In this document: positions 22,132-32,164 of the stretch, one piece after another
Layout of the letters: every line of letters starts with the position of its first letter
Numbering within the stretch: position 1 is the stretch's first letter
Assembly (NCBI RefSeq): GCF_000150955.2
Contig: NC_011674.1
Coordinates: forward strand, 558,001-622,000
From: Phaeodactylum tricornutum CCAP 1055/1
Lineage: Eukaryota > Bacillariophyta > Bacillariophyceae > Surirellales > Neidiaceae
Direction: 5' to 3'
Length of the DNA stretch: 64,000 nt
The notes under the pieces: generated by a model
Told to the model about the DNA's origin: nothing
The model's input: only the letters and a program-made list of their open reading frames with translations
Databases searched by the model: none
Position numbers and translations under genes: made by a program

Positions 22132-24025
22132 TCTTTGTTTACGTAGTGCTCGTGTACGCTTACCTTTTCGTGTTGGGGGTGTAGGAGGCCGGCTTTAAAT
22201 GATATCCTTGTATAAGAAGAGACTAACACATATCTGCGAGAGCAGCGTCGAGTGCTCTCCTTCAGCCACGAGTCTCTCAAGATTTCTCCTACGGTGACTC
22301 ATCGTTTGAAATCAGGAACGTGCAGGCTGCGCTGCCTCCAGCCCTAAATATAGCGGCAAACAATGATTGTTAATTACCGACTAACCCAATTCGCGGATTG
22401 TTTGGAGCCTTGATGAGCTCGTGAGAAGGACAGACTCTACCGTTTTTATCGTGGACGTAACGAATTTTGAAATATTTTCGATTTGGTACAAATAAGATAG
22501 GACAATATTTACAGTTCCTGTTAGGCAGCTGTTATCTTTCTGTATTTCACATCAGTGTCATTGCAACCCTTTGTGATGATCCAACAATATAACAGTAAGA
22601 CAAGGCACCATCAATGGAGCTTCTTTGAGTTCTGCCACTAATCAGGATTTCCGACGAAGAAATCGAAAGAAATGCGGCGTTCAAGCTGCTTTCTATTTTC
22701 TTACAAATTAGCTTTTACTGTTAATGGAAATAAATTGATTGGCACTACCATGCTTCCCATTAGCATTACAGTTTTGAGTACAAACGCATGACGGGATTCA
22801 CTGTCAGGATTACAATTTCTTGAGGTGGTAAGTGTCAATTGTGCTAGTGTGATTTGGTTCTCAGTCATTGCATTGATTCTAAAGAGCAGGGGGGACACAA
22901 CCAGTGCCCCGAGACGTTTTAGTTAAGGTAAGCACCCCTGGGTTGCCTCTACAGAAACATACATTCCCTAAGCTAAGCACTTTTTCACAAGAGTTACCCC
23001 TACAATTTATTGCTCTCGGCACAGGAGAAATTGACATTCCCAAGCCCTTATCTCACATAGTACAACCAATGTACGTACATAGGACAGTAATGCTGTTTGA
23101 CAGTGCATGGTAAACACAGGTTGGGCATTATGACAAACAACCTGCAATACACCTAAGCAATCCTAGGGACTGTTAAATTCACTTGCTGACAATGCTCCCC
23201 ACGGGTTAGACAGCGGATACAAGGACCTATGCTATTACGCAATATTTGGATCAAAGAATTTCTAAAACAATGAGAAGAAGATTACATTCTATAAACTAGT
23301 CAATCTTGCAAAGTCTCGTCAGTCCAGTGAACAGTCTTACCAAAAAAACATAGCTATTCTTGAATCTTCCCACATGTGCATAAAACTTGTAAATATAAAT
23401 CCCATACAGAATCCCATGGTGAGTAATGAATCTTGCTCCTTACTGGTTATGTGATTTGTGAGACTGGTTTTGTATCCTTTCCTAACTGCCATTTGTATGT
23501 ATCCTGTATTCTTGACTCCAGGATACAAATGGCTTCCCTATGCAATGCAAATACGTTAAATTTGCACAATAAGGCCAACACAAACTCCACACGTGACACG
23601 TAAACGCCGCGCCCATTGGATTGACTCACACTTGCATTTCCCATGCTAAGTGACATATATCCGAGGGACACGTCGCAAGGTAATGTACCAGGGCACCGTA
23701 TTAAAAGGTTGTCAACTTCAAATCCAGGGTATCAAGTACAAGACTCTTCTTGGCTTGAATCCCATTGCGTCTTTGAAGAGCACAAGATACCAATGACAGT
23801 GAATGCCACCAAAAAGGACTTTCATATTCTACATACATCAAATTGCCAGTCAAGGATATAACAAAATGCTGGCAAGTGATTGTACAAATTCATCTGAGTG
23901 ACTGCAATTACAGGGGCTGTTCACTCTATTGTTTGTATCTGATATGTTTGCAGCTTCTTCCTGAGCCACTGATTTTCCGAATTACAAATAGGTTTCTAAG
24001 CGCATTTACTGTTAACATCTGGATT
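22132..24025. other. Gene-poor stretch of 1.9 kb
   Basis: The longest gene-free stretch in the window. Small reading frames (for example 22904-23113 and 23643-23861) are short and resemble nothing. Exact TTNACWGTNAA palindromes are at 22714-22724 and 24005-24015; a near-match TTCACTGTCAGG is at 22798-22809. An imperfect inverted repeat lies at 23488-23533. No transposon coding sequence is recognisable; non-coding RNA cannot be excluded. Confidence 0.5.
23488..23533. repeat. Imperfect inverted repeat (hairpin)
   Basis: The left arm at 23488-23506 (GCCATTTGTATGTATCCTG) pairs with the right arm at 23519-23533 (CAGGATACAAATGGC). A 4-nt GTAT duplication in the left arm bulges out. The loop is about 12 nt. 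It lies in gene-poor DNA. Confidence 0.6.
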
Positions 24026-24817
24026 TTAGATTTGTTCCAAGTCATCTTGATTCTCCGGGTTCTCTTCTCGGCGCTTTCGGAAGATATTCTTTTTGTTCTT
24101 CTTTTTGGGAGGTGAACGATATATATCTCCCTGCGCGTGTTTCTGCTCCGAGGATGAAGATTGCCCGCTATGATCCCTCGGGGCGACCTTGGTAAAATCG
24201 TACACAAACTGAAAAGCGCATTGACTGGGCGCTGGCGTGACAATTACAAGAACAGCCAAGATGAACAAAACAAGAACATTCAAAATTGCCACAATGGCAG
24301 CTCCTCCGGGAGAACACTTTGTTCCCTTTTCACTGCATTCTTCCATCGAGAACGTCACAAATGTTAGAGTATTTGCGATGAAGGCCACAGGGACACATAC
24401 ACGAACAAGCAAATACATCAGTCGCCGAGTCATGTGTGTTTGAATGAACAGCATCATCCCGTTCACAATGACAAAAGCGATTGAAATGGTCACCACGAGG
24501 AAAATTGAGAAAGCGCGTCCAGCTTTAAAACCACCGGTTCGACCGTCATTACTTTCATATGAGACACATCCACGGATGTCTTTATCAGCAGTGTAGATTG
24601 GCACAGAAAAAAGTCCGAGACTTTTTATGTCTGAAGAGCTCTCATCGTCCGATACAATCTTGATGAACGTACAACGTGTCACGGTAACCAAAGCAAAAAT
24701 CCAACTTATCCAAGTGAGCAATAGCACTGTCCATCTTTTGAGACGAAAGGAAACGATCTCGGTGAGAATGAAATTACGAGTACGAAAATCCAATTCAATT
24801 TGCTCCGCCGGAGCCAT
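24026..24817 (-). CDS. Four-TM claudin-like protein, single module
   Basis: This 263-residue protein has four predicted TM segments, roughly at residues 29-50, 103-124, 133-156 and 179-200, and a basic C-terminal tail ending in an acidic stretch. The first loop has CTFI at the end of TM1, then LGLFS, RGCVSY and FKAGRAF just before TM2. The second loop has a Cys pair (EECSEKGTKCSPGG). The same landmarks occur twice in the neighbouring 752-residue protein, so the two are paralogues. The pattern GL[WF]...C...Y...AxRA resembles the first extracellular loop of the PMP22/claudin superfamily. That link is inference; no function is assigned. Confidence 0.7.
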   Translation of the reverse strand: MAPAEQIELDFRTRNFILTEIVSFRLKRWTVLLLTWISWIFALVTVTRCTFIKIVSDDESSSDIKSLGLFSVPIYTADKDIRGCVSYESNDGRTGGFKAGRAFSIFLVVTISIAFVIVNGMMLFIQTHMTRRLMYLLVRVCVPVAFIANTLTFVTFSMEECSEKGTKCSPGGAAIVAILNVLVLFILAVLVIVTPAPSQCAFQFVYDFTKVAPRDHSGQSSSSEQKHAQGDIYRSPPKKKNKKNIFRKRREENPENQDDLEQI

Positions 24818-25465
24818 CGTAATTTTGTAAGGACGGCCGACGCAGATCTGACGGACACCATGATGGCAGTAACTTTGGAGAAGTACAACGAGACAACAAC
24901 TCCGATGAACATACTCCTTTCAGCTTTTGAGAGATCGTCACTTCTCCACAACATTTATAAAAGGCACTTACTGTGACTTCATTTGATTAATTGGGTCCTT
25001 CAAGTATGGCTCATCTTCCGATGAAAGCAACCGTTCTCCAAAAGTCACCATAGCTAAAGTTTTATTGATGCGTTCAATAGGCAGCTTGACAAGGATCAAC
25101 AAATCAGCAGGGGAGCGAGTTGGTGCCGACAAAAAGCACAAATGTGATGAAAGAGCTTTTCAGAACTTTCGGAGTCGTGAAAACACATCTAGGCATACGA
25201 GAGGGTCATTGCAATGGTCATTTCTGAGGCCTTACGAGTTTTGCACAAAACTTGACAACACTAGCAATTTACATTTAGTGTCTCCCCTGGCTGTCAATAG
25301 GTCCACAGTGAGAACCGGACACTTACCTTCCATTATTGTCATAGGTAGTAACTATTTTCAAAAAATGCGCACGTCCTAACAAGACTCCCGTATTGTTATC
25401 TCATGTAATTGCCGGTTGTGTCAAGCTTAGGGAATATTAGGAATAAAAGTAAACATGAATTCTAC
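24818..25465. other. intergenic between paralogous membrane-protein genes, 648 bp
   Basis: No gene is seen. The region carries the 5' flank of the single-module gene and the 3' flank of the double-module gene, both on the minus strand. Confidence 0.4.
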
Positions 25466-27724
25466 TCACGAGTTTTGGTTGATGTACTTGTCAATCTCTT
25501 CCATATCTGCATTCTTTTGCTCCGCAAGATGCTTGCTTGTCTTCTTTCCCAGGGTGAGCTGAAAGGAATGGTTACTGTGATTTTCACACGTCCAGCCCGT
25601 ATTGCTCTTGGTTGAAAAATGCGTTGGACAACCTTCATGGTGAATGCATTTATTTTCTGGTAAGAGTTGTGCACTTTCCTGCACAGCGCTCTTTTCGCTG
25701 GACAAAGGAAACGAAGCCAGCGCTATGGTGGCGCGTTGATTGTGTTTACTGCCATTGTCATCATTGCATGCAATATCTAGCTCTTCGACAGTTGTAGTTA
25801 TAGTCTTGGAACCGTCCGCATGCGTCACTTCTTTGACGATTTTCTTCTCTGTTGCTGTGAATTTCACTTGCACCTTGACCATATCAATATCGTCTAAGGT
25901 ATCTTCTTTATATTCGTGCTTTGAGGGGCCTGCGTTGGCACTGTAATTTTGTTTTTCGGAAACGTCGGGAAAGCGAGCTTCGTTGGCACAATCACCAATG
26001 TGGCCTGATTCTTCTGTTTCGGTTCCCCCGTCCGGCAGCTGGCGCAATTCTTCGCTCCGTATCGGTAGCTTCTGGCCCACAGGAAGAAGCGCTTCGTGAT
26101 TGTTGTTTCGCCACGAAAGGAATACAGGATTCCGCGGAGGTTCCATTTTGTTCGTGTAGACTGCCAAAGTTAGTATTAGAAAGAGATTAAGGACAACCAT
26201 AATGCCTGCACCACCTGGAACGCATTCTACCATGTTATTGATCGAACAAGTGTCCGACTTAAAAACAAGAAAGACCAGTAGCTGGGTAATGACAGCACAA
26301 GTAAGCAAAACGCGGACAGCAAGCCAGATTGGTGATTTGGCTTTGTTAGTAAAGAGCTGCAAACAGAAGAGAATGGTGACGGTTGTCAAAAGAAGCACCG
26401 TGAAGACACCGAAAGCTCGGCTGGCTTGAAAGACCGAATCAAAGTCACCCCGGACTTCATCGGGATACGCAACGCATCCCAGTATTTCGCCGTTGTAGTA
26501 CACCGCTCGACTGAAGAGACCCAAACCAGAATAATTTGACTTCCCCGTTTCTCGGAGTCCGACTAATATAAAGGTACAACGTTGTATCCCAACTAAACTG
26601 ATAGACCATGCCGCGAGAACGAGCCCGAAGCTCAAGAGCCGAAGTTTATTCCGATGGTGCGTGCCAATTGTACTGATAAATGTATCCCGTTCATGCGCTA
26701 CGTTTTCGGCTGGGTCGTGACTCTGTACGGAAGCGTCCGAGCTGGAAGGATCAGCATCGGATGGCTCATCGTGCTTGTCGTTGAGATCAACATCTTTCAT
26801 TTCCAAGACCTCAGGATTGGGTAAGACTGTGTCAAGCAGATTGGCCGGGTTGCTTGATATACCAGTGGTACTGCAACTCGCGTGTGGCACACATTCTTCT
26901 TGCGCGATAGGTGTCACCGAGGTGTCGTTGTGCGCAACGTCGCAGTCGTCGTTACTCAGTACCAACCACGGCTCGACGGGAATCGCCTCAAGGTAGGTCA
27001 TTGAACTGACTCCAAGCAAAACAAAGGTATTAAAGACGGCCAGTACTCCCACTCCTGACAGAAAGCAGTCGTTGGTTGGGCATTGCTCACTACCCATGAC
27101 GAAAAAGGTGAACATTTGCGTAATCGTCGCAGTTGTTAACAAGCCACGTGCAATGTTCCAGAGTTTCTCGGTCCTCGGTGGGCAAAATGTGAGAGCGACA
27201 AGAAGCAATAGAAATGCAGTACCTGTCCACAGTGCGGTTATAGTACCGAAAGCTCGTCCCGCGCGAAACATGCCATCCATCTGGATCTGATCGGTATAGG
27301 CGAGGCATCCGATCGAAGCGCCATTCTTGTCGTAGGCAGTGGTCGAAAACAATCCCATGGCGACTTCGGAGCCTGGCAAGCCAGTATGCATAAAGCTACA
27401 GTGGGATAGCTGGAGGGTGGCAAACAGGAAGGACAAAGCCGATAGCACTAGAATTGTAGGCTTCATTGGTGGTTTTCTACTCGGGAAAAGCCTGGACAAC
27501 CATGGAAAACTAGGACTTTCGACGCTATAATCGTCCACATTTTGCTGGTCTTGCCTTTGCTCTGGTCTTTGGTTGGTTTGGAGTCGCGGCATAGGAAAGG
27601 GTTCCTTCATGAGGCTTTCGTTCCTGACAGTCAAATGCAGCACAGAGGTGATCGTGTCATTTTGTGAAGCAGAGCTGCGCGTTAGTTTCGATTCGGGCCA
27701 ATTCAGCGGCACGATCCGTTGCAT
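25466..27724 (-). CDS. Tandem double claudin-like eight-TM protein
   Basis: This 752-residue single-exon protein holds two copies of the four-TM module found in the next gene. Module 1 starts at about residue 85 (HCSF, MGLFSTTAY, IGCLAY, FRAGRAFG, then QCPTNDCFLSGVG). Module 2 starts at about residue 350 (RCTFI, LGLFSRAVY, LGCVAY, FQASRAFG, then ECVPGGAG). A hydrophilic acidic linker of about 130 residues joins them. The long C-terminal tail (about 250 residues) is soluble, with no known domain. The first 80 residues are hydrophilic and lack a signal peptide. A tandem duplication and fusion is the simplest history. Function is unknown. Confidence 0.72.
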   Translation of the reverse strand: MQRIVPLNWPESKLTRSSASQNDTITSVLHLTVRNESLMKEPFPMPRLQTNQRPEQRQDQQNVDDYSVESPSFPWLSRLFPSRKPPMKPTILVLSALSFLFATLQLSHCSFMHTGLPGSEVAMGLFSTTAYDKNGASIGCLAYTDQIQMDGMFRAGRAFGTITALWTGTAFLLLLVALTFCPPRTEKLWNIARGLLTTATITQMFTFFVMGSEQCPTNDCFLSGVGVLAVFNTFVLLGVSSMTYLEAIPVEPWLVLSNDDCDVAHNDTSVTPIAQEECVPHASCSTTGISSNPANLLDTVLPNPEVLEMKDVDLNDKHDEPSDADPSSSDASVQSHDPAENVAHERDTFISTIGTHHRNKLRLLSFGLVLAAWSISLVGIQRCTFILVGLRETGKSNYSGLGLFSRAVYYNGEILGCVAYPDEVRGDFDSVFQASRAFGVFTVLLLTTVTILFCLQLFTNKAKSPIWLAVRVLLTCAVITQLLVFLVFKSDTCSINNMVECVPGGAGIMVVLNLFLILTLAVYTNKMEPPRNPVFLSWRNNNHEALLPVGQKLPIRSEELRQLPDGGTETEESGHIGDCANEARFPDVSEKQNYSANAGPSKHEYKEDTLDDIDMVKVQVKFTATEKKIVKEVTHADGSKTITTTVEELDIACNDDNGSKHNQRATIALASFPLSSEKSAVQESAQLLPENKCIHHEGCPTHFSTKSNTGWTCENHSNHSFQLTLGKKTSKHLAEQKNADMEEIDKYINQNS

Positions 27725-27987
27725 CTCAAAGGGACGGCCAAATTTTGAATCTAACGGTCGGGTTCTCGTTAGTCGATTGGTTCTTTTATGTTCAGCGGCT
27801 CGCCGTCCATCACTGTCAATCCGTCAACCGTGTTTCCGTTTGCCTTTCTGGAAATATGACGTGTTTTTGGCGCAAACCATGACTCGGTACAAAAATCCAT
27901 CTCGCCGTGATCTCCCCATGGAAGTGAAACGGACAGTGAATGTGAGGGCCGCACTTTGCTCGATCCTGTTGTATTCCGCCAACCGAC

Positions 27988-29784
27988 ATGAGATTTTCGG
28001 AAAGATCACTAATTGCGTGTGCAATCTGCTCCATTTCGAGTGCTTTCGTACCCATCATCCACACGCCCCAGCATCAATCGCCACGTACAACCCGTCATCA
28101 ATTCACCAGGATCTATGCGGCGGTGTCCTCCGTACCATCCAATAGCATTCCCGACGAAGCGGATGTGGTTGTTATTGGATCGGGACTCGCAGGACTCTCC
28201 TGTGCCGCACTTTTAGCCCATTGTGGCAAACGAGTGGTGGTGTTGGAATCGCATGATGCGCCCGGTGGTGCCGCGCACGGCTGGGAACGCCGTGGGTTTC
28301 ACTTTGAATCCGGACCGTCTCTCTATTCCGGATTCGCCATGGAACGTTCTCCAAATCCTCTCAAAAATATCTTTCAAATCACGGGAGAAGACTGCGAGTG
28401 GATTACCTACGATCGGTGGGGTACCGTAATGCCGGATGGGACCAAGTTTGCCGCCAAAATTGGACCCGAAGAGTTTCAAGACGTATTGGAGAGCCAAGGA
28501 GGACCGGGAGCACGCGAAGAATTTGCGGCACTAATGGAGCGCATGAAGCCTCTGTCCGATGCTGCTCAAGCCTTGACATCGCTCGCTCTGCGGGAAGATC
28601 CAGCCGTTGTCGTTACGCTTCTGAAGTATCCCCGCGACCTTATTGCAACTCTGGCACAAGGACAAGCACTGAACGAACCATTCAAAAACATCATGGATGA
28701 AATGAAGATCGAAAATAAGTTTGTCAAAAACTGGCTAGATATGCTTTGCTTTCTCTTGCAAGGCTTGCCCGCTTCGGACACAATGAATGCGGTCATGGCC
28801 TATATGCTCGCCGATTGGTATCGACCTGGTGTCACTCTGGACTTTCCCAAAGGCGGATCCAGTTCTATTGTCAGTGCTTTGGTTCGTGCCGTCCAAAAGA
28901 ATGGGTCTTCCGTTTGCGTCAACAGTCACGTGGATGAGATTCTGGTTGAAAATGGTAAGACTGTTGGAGTCCGACTGACCGATGGACGCAAGGTGCACGC
29001 CACACAAGCCGTTGTATCCAATGCAGATCCGTACATCAGCAACAAACTGCTCTTAAACGCAAGAAAGTCAGGTCAGCTCAATAAAGCTGCGACCGATCAT
29101 CTGGACGCTTTAATAAACACCGACAAAACAGAGGGTGGTATTGCCGATTTGAAATCTTTCATCCACATTCATGCCGGCATTGATGCAGCTGGCCTCCCCG
29201 ATCAGCCCAGTGCCGACTTTCCTGCACAATGGGCCGTTGTCCGTGACTGGGATGCCCCTGAAGGAGTAGAGAGCCCGCGCAACATCGTTTTGTGCTCCAT
29301 GCCTTCGCTTATTGATCCTAGTCTTGCCCCTGAAGGCAAGCACGTCTTACATGCTTACGTTCCTGCCACGGAGCCATACGCGGATTGGGCCGGCATGGAC
29401 CGCAAGTCGGAAGAATACACGAAAAAGAAGGAGCAAGCTGCGGATTTTTTGTGGAGTGCCATTGAAGAGTACATTCCGAACGCTCGGGATCGTGCTGTTC
29501 CTGGCACGGTACAGATTGGAACACCCTTGACCCACGAACGATTTTTACGACGGACAAGGGGTACCTACGGTCCGCGTGTGGAAGTCGGTGCTGGACAGAC
29601 TCTGCCCGGTCACAAGACTCCGTTGCCAGGTTTCTACATGGTAGGAGACTTCACATTTCCAGGTATTGGAGTACCCGCAACAGCAGCATCCGGCGCCATT
29701 GCGGCGAACACGCTAGTGTCGGTGTTTGATCATCTCGCAATGCTCGATAAGGTCCGTCTCCCGGAAAAGGAACAAAAGTCTTGA
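27988..29784 (+). CDS. CRTISO/phytoene-desaturase-like FAD oxidoreductase, plastid
   Basis: This 598-residue single-exon protein starts with a presequence (MRFSERSLIACAICSISSAF, then VP), an ASAFAP-like site. The FAD dinucleotide fold is at residues 59-88 (VVVIGSGLAGLSCAAL, ending VVVLES) and continues with PGGAAHGWERRGFHFESGPS. The C-terminus has the family motif around residues 550-585 (FYMVGDFTFPGIGVPATAASG). This places it with carotenoid isomerases (CRTISO) and their paralogues. Diatoms have several; some act in steps of xanthophyll synthesis other than isomerisation, including one needed for fucoxanthin. Which paralogue this is cannot be told by eye. It diverges from the claudin-like gene, 263 bp apart, and converges on the next gene with 38 bp between stops. 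Confidence 0.88.
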   Translation: MRFSERSLIACAICSISSAFVPIIHTPQHQSPRTTRHQFTRIYAAVSSVPSNSIPDEADVVVIGSGLAGLSCAALLAHCGKRVVVLESHDAPGGAAHGWERRGFHFESGPSLYSGFAMERSPNPLKNIFQITGEDCEWITYDRWGTVMPDGTKFAAKIGPEEFQDVLESQGGPGAREEFAALMERMKPLSDAAQALTSLALREDPAVVVTLLKYPRDLIATLAQGQALNEPFKNIMDEMKIENKFVKNWLDMLCFLLQGLPASDTMNAVMAYMLADWYRPGVTLDFPKGGSSSIVSALVRAVQKNGSSVCVNSHVDEILVENGKTVGVRLTDGRKVHATQAVVSNADPYISNKLLLNARKSGQLNKAATDHLDALINTDKTEGGIADLKSFIHIHAGIDAAGLPDQPSADFPAQWAVVRDWDAPEGVESPRNIVLCSMPSLIDPSLAPEGKHVLHAYVPATEPYADWAGMDRKSEEYTKKKEQAADFLWSAIEEYIPNARDRAVPGTVQIGTPLTHERFLRRTRGTYGPRVEVGAGQTLPGHKTPLPGFYMVGDFTFPGIGVPATAASGAIAANTLVSVFDHLAMLDKVRLPEKEQKS

Positions 29785-29822
29785 TTTTAAACAATCATTT
29801 ATAAGCTCCCCAATCAAAAAGG

Positions 29823-31088
29823 TCAAAATGTGTAATCTTGCCCACCGTCGTTTTCCGAACGTTTGCCATTCTTCACAAAGCTAACCACGGTGGAAATGAA
29901 ACGTTCCCGGCCTTCCAGAAGATGTACAGCATGATCGCTATCGGCCAGGATACTCCAGGTACGATCGGATGCTCGGCCTAGGTTACAAAAAAGTTCTTGC
30001 TGCACATGCAAAGGAGCGTACGGATCCTGGTCTCCCGCTACCACCAAGGTAGGAACGTGAACTCGCCCAGGATCGCAATTGTTGAATTGATAGAGATGTC
30101 TCCAAACGGCTTTCACGGGGTCACTTTGTAGGGCGGCTTCAGCAAACAAACGTGCCGGTTCTGGGGCAATCGAGCCTTCAATGGTAAAGTCTTCAATGGC
30201 GTTGTCAAATGTGTTTTCGATCACCGTACGATTGGGCTTACTCGTAGAATACAACGGTTCCCGGGGATAGCGAACCATTGGGTCGTATATCGATCCGTAC
30301 AGAATCAATTTAGACATGAGGGGACGAGTTTTCTGGGCGACCAACTGAGCCACTAAAGCGCCTTGGCTCCAGCCGAACAACGCTGGAAACTCTTTCCCTA
30401 CCATACCATGGCGACGAGCAATCCATTCCAACACGACTTCGGTATCTTGTACGCATCTAGAAGGCTCGACATAGCCTGTTTCATCCGCATGCGTTCCACC
30501 GAAGCCGCGAAAGTCCATTGTGTATGGTTGCAGTCCTTTCGCCAGCAGGGCTTCCATGAGCGATCGCGACTGCTGTCCGTTTTTCTCGTATTGCGTGCCT
30601 CCCAACAAGTGGTAAACGGGAACGGCGGACCAGGTACGACCGTGCAGTAGCAATACAGGGCGGAGCGATGATCCCTTGTCAAACATGACAGGCGTGGTAC
30701 TTTGGATTCCGTACACGGAAAGGGGGTGATCATCGTCGGCAGGGACTTGGTAAAGATCTAAACCGTCCATTTGTGCTGCTCCGTTTCGACCCAGCGGCGT
30801 GGTTTCGAACGGCAAAAGTTTCCTGTCAGAGACACTTGTGCTGGAGGGTGTCGCTTCCTGGGAGGCGATATTCGAGGTTGTGTAGAGACGATTTTTGTTG
30901 GTCCTTCTACAGAAACCAACTCTAGAATCCCAAATGGACGGCTTGCAAATCCTTGCTACGGGCGTACGCTTTGACACAACAAGAGAAACTACCGTCAAAC
31001 TGCTTCCACCTTTTATCAACAAGGACATGGTAACGCCGATGAGGAGAAAAGAGAAAGGAAACGATGATTGCCGATGGTGCAGAGGCAT
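29823..31088 (-). CDS. Alpha/beta-hydrolase fold protein
   Basis: This 421-residue single-exon protein has a complete hydrolase triad: S241 in the nucleophile elbow GWSQGA, an Asp in AGDQDPYAP (D353 or D355), and a His in DSDHAVHLL (H386). The oxyanion region has LLLHGRTWSAVP. The N-terminus (about 50 residues) contains a hydrophobic segment and many basic residues, so organelle or ER targeting is possible but no clean ASAFAP site is seen. Substrate is unknown; lipase, esterase and thioesterase are all possible. Confidence 0.8.
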   Translation of the reverse strand: MPLHHRQSSFPFSFLLIGVTMSLLIKGGSSLTVVSLVVSKRTPVARICKPSIWDSRVGFCRRTNKNRLYTTSNIASQEATPSSTSVSDRKLLPFETTPLGRNGAAQMDGLDLYQVPADDDHPLSVYGIQSTTPVMFDKGSSLRPVLLLHGRTWSAVPVYHLLGGTQYEKNGQQSRSLMEALLAKGLQPYTMDFRGFGGTHADETGYVEPSRCVQDTEVVLEWIARRHGMVGKEFPALFGWSQGALVAQLVAQKTRPLMSKLILYGSIYDPMVRYPREPLYSTSKPNRTVIENTFDNAIEDFTIEGSIAPEPARLFAEAALQSDPVKAVWRHLYQFNNCDPGRVHVPTLVVAGDQDPYAPLHVQQELFCNLGRASDRTWSILADSDHAVHLLEGRERFISTVVSFVKNGKRSENDGGQDYTF

Positions 31089-32164
31089 TAGAATCCGCTA
31101 GCTTGTCCGGCCACAGATATCAGTTTTTCACGGAAAGGCACGTCAAGGTCTATCCGAAACTCTGGTTTGCAATAGCAGCAGCGTTTCCGATAGGACAGCG
31201 CAAGAAGACCCAGGTGTTTGCGAACTATTTCCGTCTATTGTCAACTTAGATTGCCTCCTTCGTGGCCTCGGTGTTAGAATTGTGTGTGTAGCACACGAGA
31301 CACTTTGGCATGTCACCAGATGACGCAGACGGTGCGTGTGTCATCCGTCGCTACTTTCCTTTGTCTGTGCAACTATGGAAGCCACTCGTTGGTTCTATTA
31401 ACATGTAAAGGATAACTACTCTAAGAAATACTGCGGGAGCTCTTTTCCCACTTCTATTTGGTAATCACCGATTGGAAAAGAGCATCTCGTAGGGCACTAA
31501 CAGGCCAACGATTGTTCTAGGTATAGCATACTTTTATTATCGGCACAAAATGGCCGATCGACAGGACCCGAGTTTGGGGATACATCTTATTGTTGCACAT
31601 TTTGCTTATCCCATTTCCAAGTCGAATACTTTCTATTTGGACCGATAAGGTGTGACGTTCACCCACAGTATCGCGATTCGATTGTTGCATAAATCATTCT
31701 ACCCGCACGAAAGCAACATCATTGTAAGACTACCCACTCACATTGATAGAGCCACAGAGAAAGAGTAGCATCAAGGTGAGGTCAAAAACTATAGATAGCT
31801 GCCAGCTCTGGAAGGGTATTGAAGACAGAGTGATGCTCTGCCTTTCCGAACTTATACATACCACAAACTGACAGCGCCAAAAGCGGTGGAGCTCTACAAT
31901 CCCTTCTATCTTTATACTCGCTTTCTAAAATATAAGAATTGAATGATATTTATAGTGTATTGAGATGAATGTCTCCGGTGAGATTAAACGTTCGTTTTAA
32001 TCGGGGAACTAGACGATAAAAACCTTTTCAGAACTTGAAACATGAGCTTCGCGAGTGTTCAAGCGTGAGTGTAAAGTGTACCACGCTGTCATTCAGCACA
32101 AAAGACTTTCAGCATATGTTTCGATTGTCTTCACGTCGTTGTCCGCCTTTTCGCAACCGTTTCT
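31089..32164. other. intergenic, 1076 bp
   Basis: No gene is seen. This is the 3' flank of the Rdx/SelW-like gene on the minus strand. A hairpin at 32062-32087 and a second at about 31983-32003 (complementary arms GATTAAA and TTTAATC) could be transcript structures. Confidence 0.45.
32059..32092 (-). other. Possible SECIS-like hairpin, weak
   Basis: On the minus strand, arms AGCGTG and CACGCT (32087-32082 and 32067-32062) form a stem. It is flanked 5' by ATGA (32092-32089) and 3' by TGA (32061-32059), as in the quartet of a SECIS element. It lies about 73 nt past the stop of the TGA-containing gene. Against it: the helix is short and the apical AA pair of standard SECIS elements is missing. 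Confidence 0.2.

Noticed and set aside
22132-24025. Possible transposon remnant in the gene-poor stretch
   Set aside because: No transposase, reverse transcriptase, terminal repeats or target-site duplications could be read.
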